64,000 bases of DNA from Erigeron canadensis. Taxonomy: Eukaryota > Streptophyta > Magnoliopsida > Asterales > Asteraceae. The stretch covers positions 21,089,966-21,153,965 of the forward strand of contig NC_057768.1 in assembly GCF_010389155.1 (NCBI RefSeq). Direction: 5' to 3'. The stretch's first letter is position 1. Each line of letters opens with the position of its first letter. This document shows positions 59,663 to 64,000 of this stretch, in pieces. The position numbers and the translations under genes are program-made. The notes under the pieces are model-generated. The model was not told the origin of the DNA. It made no database searches and saw only the letters and a program-made list of their open reading frames with translations.

Positions 59663-62600
59663 GTAAGTAACTCTTTCTAAAACTTCTGTCAATTCTTGAT
59701 TCTTAAGCTAGTGTGCAAAAATCATATATGAACATGTATATGTAACAAATTTTACATAAAAGACATCAAGTATGTCATATCTCACACAATTATGTAACGT
59801 CTTTATGATATTTTTACACAATCGACAAACGGCCATTTTATAAATCCATTTTTAACTGCTGAAAAATGGAACCACCTCTGGTTATACTTCAGTTTACCAG
59901 CAAAACTTGTCAGATTGGGTAGTGTATTACTTAAACATGTGACATTTAATTATTTTGGAGTTAAAGAAGTTGATTGATGGTTTTAATTCACAGAAAAACA
60001 GATGGGACAAGCTCCATATTCCACTCAAAGACATAACGTTGGCGACAAAAAACTTTAGTGATTCCGGATGCATTGGTGAAGGAAGATATTGGAAGCAATA
60101 TGAAGGAGAAATTCAAAAAGCTAATGGATGCACTTCCATTATTATTGTGAAGCGTTGGGATAGCAAGTCTGATCAAGGAAGTCATCAATTTCGTGCAGAG
60201 CTAAAAGCTCTGGTTGAGCATAAGCACGAGAATATTATTGGTCTTGAAGGCTACTGTAACGACATGGATGAAAGAATCATTGTTTATGAGCAAGCGTCTC
60301 GTGGAAGTTTGGATAAGTACGTGGGAGACACTTGTCTTACATGGATGAAACGCCTCAAGATATGCATAGATGTTGCAAGTGGACTGGACTTTTTGCATAC
60401 AGACGGTGTAACACGAAAGATCCCATTGATACATAGGGACTTGAAAACTTCTAGCATTCTACTCGATGGTGATTGGAGAGCTAAAATTGCTAACTTGGAG
60501 CTGTCCACACAATCATCGGAATCAAAAGAAATCGATCATGTCACCGAAGATAATGCTTACGGCTCATTGGGCTATGTATGCCCAGAGTCCAAAAAACAGG
60601 GTTATTTAACATCAGAGTCGGATATATTTTCATTAGGTGTGGTTTTAATGGAGATGATGTTGCGGAGACCGGAAACAGACGAGAAAGATAAGGATCCATT
60701 ACTTGGAATTCCAAGATATGTCGACAATGGACAAGCAGATCTTATGTGCTTGATTATTAAGGATAAGGAACAAATGCATCCTAAATCACTAGCTACATTT
60801 GCACATATTGCTGGTTTATGTTTAGCTTATAAGAGGTATCGGCCAAAAGCAAGTGAGGTGATAACAAAACTTAAGAAGGCATTGGAATTCCAGGTAAGTT
60901 TCAAATTTTAACATGGGTTAATTTTTGGCTACCTTTCAATATATTTGTAACAAAAAACTAATATGCATGAGATATATAAATGATAATCATAATAAAAACA
61001 ATAATTAAGTAATCTGGTTTCGCTAATGGAATTGGTGGCTAATTTTGTGGGGGTGGAATAAAGGGGTATTTGGGGTATACTCTGAAAGTCCTCAGTTCAG
61101 TTTTAGGCATTTGAAATACTTTAGAGTAGGAATATGATACTTTTGTTGGAACCACGTTAATGTGGCCGTTACTAATCGTTTATAATTCCTGATATAATAA
61201 TTGACGATAGCTAAAATTTCTATGTCTAGTAAATAAATATACGATGAGTGTATTTAGTTTTAAAGACATACTAGGTGACTGAAATAAAGAGGACTAACAG
61301 TGCACACATTAAACACCAAATGGGTTGAATGCGTAAATATTTTAATTATAAATAATCACATACTAATCTCTCAAATCCGCGTGTCTCTCGTCTGGTTAAA
61401 TTCGTGCATCATTCCAACCTAATTTATCATCCGATTATCATTCAATCATCTTGTTTTGAGAACCTGAATCAATGACAAATATGTTTAATGCCCATACAAG
61501 TTCCTCGGGATCATCTGTTGAGTATTAACACTTAAATCGAATTATTTTTATTCCAACCAGTTTCCCATTTGAAAAAACAAAATGGAAAAAAAACCGATCT
61601 GGTTGTGATATACATGTAGCAATTTTTGAAAGACGAAAGTAAAATATATATAGGAGGATCAAGAAATATGGGAACCCAAACTGGTTGTGATATACATGTA
61701 CATGGACGCCTCAAGTCATTTTTTTTATGCATATATGTTTCGTCAGTATAGGAAGATCAAGAAATATGGGAACCCAAACTGCCCAGTGACTACAAAGAAA
61801 TCATCCGTAGGTCAAAAAATCCAGAGGTCTGTGACTCCGCCAACATGAAAAGGGATCTCTATAATATGCTCTCCAAAGGAATTCTCATGAAAGATGGGAA
61901 AGTGGTAACTAATCAATAAAGTCTTTCTCATATCTGTAATCTGTTCATATCACTTGAAAATTATGTTTGAGTTCTCCAATATCTTTTAAAATGACAGTGG
62001 TTTTCACTCGGGAGTAATAAAGAAAGAAATGAAATGATATCAGCAAAAAGGTTTTCATACAAAAATCATTTGTTGCGTAAATGGCGATCTATTCCAGAAT
62101 CAAGGTTCATCCATCCTTCTTTTAATTAAAGCCTATATATGTTGCGTATATGAATATAGTTCCTGATTTCAAAATTTTATCTTTTTGTATAATTTTCATG
62201 TTGTAATAATGTTACTTTTAACCTAGGAAGAAGCAACTAATTTTGCTGCCGTGAGATGTGATATGGATTTTCAATAAAAAATAAAACTAATTTTTTATTT
62301 TAACAAAAATTACTGAGATTTATTTCAGAAAACTTTTTAGTATTTTTCTTCAAGATATAAATAAAGTTTTGGAAAAAAAAAAAATCTGAAATCAAAGATC
62401 ACATGACATGTCACATGTCGTGCAGTAAGCCCAGTCTCCTGTCACATAACAGCTCACTGGGCTAAAAATCATTGTCGTCATGATAAGAACAATGCAGCCA
62501 ATTTAGACCTGATGCTTAGAGATAATAACATACTAATTTAGACCTTAATGAGTAATATCTTATATAACATGAATAGGTTTCCAAAAGTAGCAGAGATATT

Positions 62601-64000
62601 TAATATGTCAAATTTGAAGATTCAAATCAAGATAAGAACTCAATTTTTATCTCCGGGTGTCAATTACAAGGTTCATTTGGTGTTCAAATTTTGTGGTCCA
62701 AGAAAATCTCTTGGTAAACGGATGTACGTGAACCTCGAGTACAAAAGAGGGAACGAAAGCTTACATGCATATTTTGCAAAATGTAGAGAAGACGGGTGGA
62801 TGACCGTTGAGTTGTTTCAATTTCGAAATGACAAAAGTGATACTGATTTTCAGTTTCTACTAGAAAGCTTTTCCAAGTGCTATTGTGGAAGTCAGTCCAT
62901 CTACATTGAAGGAATTGAATTTCAAGCCCGTGATAATGTAAGTCGAAACATATCTTTCGATTCTGATTTGTTCACAAGAAACAGCACATAAGCCATATAT
63001 ATTTTATGGTTTTTGAAAAGGGGTTGTGTTCTTTGTTCGTGCTACAGGTACCAAAAATAAGGAATACTGTTCAACATAGCTATATTTAATCTTTTGTATT
63101 TCTTTTTAAGCAATGAAGCTTTTGAAATTGTCAAAAGCCCTTAAGATTGCCAAAAGGCATATGATAAATGTACCCTGAGTGTTGATAGTGTTACCACACT
63201 GTATAAGTGTTACAGCAAACCATACAAGTAGCTGATGTGTAATTGTGGTAAATTTATTCGAAGATGTGGTACTAATATCATCTTCCTTGCCAAAATCTCT
63301 TAAAAACCGTCAAAATAGTCAAAAATGGGTCATTATTGTAAATCCGGGCTGTAAGAAGGCTAGTGTTAAAAACATTTTGCTTCAGGTCTTGTTCAATCTT
63401 GCTTCCGCCGTTTCAAATTTCGCACAGATGTAGGTGCAACAAACAAGTTTTACATTATAAGTTCTAACAAGGTTTTAAAATGTTTAAACAGGTGATACTT
63501 GCCAAAATTAAGAAACCAGAGGAAGTCCAAAAAGTTCAGAGACCAGACTCAAACACAGATGAGGTGAAACAATTGTCAAGTGACTCTCAACAAATGCTTA
63601 AGATATCTGAAAATGATAGCCAGACAGATTCTAAGGTCATTTTATTACTGCTAACAGACTTCATCTTTCAAGAATTAGAATTTTCATTGTGGTTTTGGTA
63701 ATAAGTTGTCTCAACCATATGATGAACAGTTATTCTTGCTGAACCAAGTAAATGGAGAGAAACATCTTATGCTTTCAGCAAAGGAAGTTGTGTTCGATTC
63801 TTCTAATATGAAGCTCTTTCGTTTGAAACCCTCGACCTACCCAAGGTTTGGCTTTTAAACAAACTACATTACGTCTTCTAGTGCTAACTATTATAGTTAT
63901 CTTTATGCATTACCTTTTTATTGCTCTCAAGAGAAGTTTAATCTCTCCTCTACTGTTCTCACTTGCCTAAATATATACAGGGAACTTGCTTCTGATAAAC
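58619..64000 (+). CDS. receptor-like cytoplasmic kinase with kinase, pseudokinase and PP2-type domains (multi-exon, runs off the window)
   Basis: Exons I can support: 58619-59662 (start uncertain), 59994-60893, 61752-61904, 61998-62104, 62577-62937, 63492-63635, 63706-63845 and 63981 onward. All junctions are GT-AG and keep the frame. Domain order: active-looking Ser/Thr kinase, degenerate second kinase, a short linker (EDQEIWEPKLPSDYKEIIRRSK), a PP2-type domain (WFSLGSN ... WRSIPESR ... FPKVAEIF ... LKIQIKIRTQFLSPG ... EGIEFQARDN), an acidic/Lys-rich linker, then the start of what looks like a second PP2 unit (NGEKHLMLSAKEVVF). There is no signal peptide or membrane segment, so it should be cytoplasmic. 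PP2 domains bind glycans in known phloem lectins; such kinases are plausible defence or stress signalling proteins, but the function here is inference. No stop breaks the supported exons. Confidence 0.85.
59994..60893 (+). CDS. exon with the second, degenerate kinase domain
   Basis: 300 codons, acceptor ttcacag and donor GTAAGT, phase 0 at both sides. The fold landmarks are kept: LATKNFSDSGCIGEG, HENIIGLEGYC, SRGSLDKYVG, HRDLKTSSILLD, YVCPESKKQGYLTSESDIFSLGVVLMEMM. The glycine loop is altered (GEGRYWKQYEG). The DFG triplet is replaced by NLE (IANLELS, about 60487-60507), so magnesium binding should be lost. It is most likely a pseudokinase acting as a scaffold or regulator of the first domain. 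A Lys remains at the ATP site (IIIVKRW). Confidence 0.85.
60894..61751 (+). other. intron 2 with a duplicated splice-acceptor/exon start
   Basis: 858-bp intron. At 61650-61683 it carries a 34-bp copy, with one mismatch, of the acceptor and first codons of the next exon (61748-61781). A 20-bp phrase (ctggttgtgatatacatgta) also occurs twice (61599 and 61681). Confidence 0.85.
61752..62937 (+). CDS. three exons of the PP2-type domain
   Basis: 61752-61904 encodes EDQEIWEPKLPSDYKEII to LMKDGKV (donor GTAACT). 61998-62104 encodes WFSLGSNKERNEMISAKRF to IPES (donor GTTCAT, a weak site). 62577-62937 encodes RFPKVAEIF to EGIEFQARDN (donor GTAAGT). The split Ser-Arg codon between the last two exons rejoins in frame. 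FKFCGPRKSLGKRMYVNLEYKRG and FLLESFSKCYCG are the PP2 core. If the last donor were skipped, the frame would end 18 codons later at 62991. Confidence 0.82.
63492..64000 (+). CDS. linker exon and start of a second PP2-type unit
   Basis: 63492-63635 (acceptor aaacag; donor GTCATT, weak) encodes VILAKIKKPEEVQKVQRPDSNTDEV and a Ser/Gln/Asp-rich linker. 63706-63845 encodes LSQPYDEQLFLLNQ, NGEKHLMLSAKEVVFDSSNMKLF and RLKPSTYP. 63981-64000 opens the next exon with the split Arg codon. A second PP2 unit would follow outside the window. These exons are less conserved than the first PP2 unit, and their exact edges are less sure. Confidence 0.65.

Overview
The window is plant nuclear DNA, almost certainly from a eudicot. 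It is AT-rich, packed with LTR retrotransposons, MITEs and (TA)n/(ATT)n tracts, and its genes carry GT-AG introns. The style of the Ty1/copia and chromovirus polyproteins, and a multi-exon kinase plus phloem-protein-2 (PP2) gene at the right end, fit Asteraceae (the daisy family). That placement rests on family memory, not on a search.

Layout, left to right. 1-4896: the tail of a decayed Athila-like Ty3/gypsy element, with a SINE inserted at 148-377 (22-bp target duplication) and its 3' LTR at 3243-4896. 4897-9304: old non-coding sequence holding a decayed FAR1-like (MULE-derived) coding relic and a diverged internal duplication. 9310-18501: a complete but dead Tekay/Del-type chromovirus on the minus strand, flanked by the 5-bp duplication ATAAG; its left LTR carries a palindromic MITE and its right LTR is mostly deleted. 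18507-21915: continuation of the old flank, with a duplicated ~130-bp unit and a small Helitron-like insert. 21916-26285: a 3'-truncated Ty1/copia element lying directly against a kinase pseudogene (26286-26632).

26640-45929 has no genes. It is built from solo LTRs of chromovirus type: 29232-31848 (minus, TSD TACAC), 32957-35597 (plus, TSD CATGA) and 37927-40554 (plus, TSD ATTTT). The third is nested in an older Tekay-like LTR that starts at 37126. 45933-47903 is a compact, terminally complete PIF/Harbinger transposon (TSD TAA) with a dead one-intron transposase. About 48770-55229 is a second Ty1/copia element, nearly full length but broken by many stops.

55728-56003 is one exon of a mitochondrial calcium uniporter (MCU)-like gene. 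It is followed by a SINE-like unit and a cluster of five foldback MITEs (56453-57851). From 58619 to beyond the right edge runs the only apparently functional gene: a plant receptor-like cytoplasmic kinase with an intact first kinase domain, a degenerate second kinase domain (pseudokinase) and PP2-type domains, spread over at least eight exons. The kinase pseudogene at 26286 belongs to the same family, so the region probably held a tandem family that transposons broke up.
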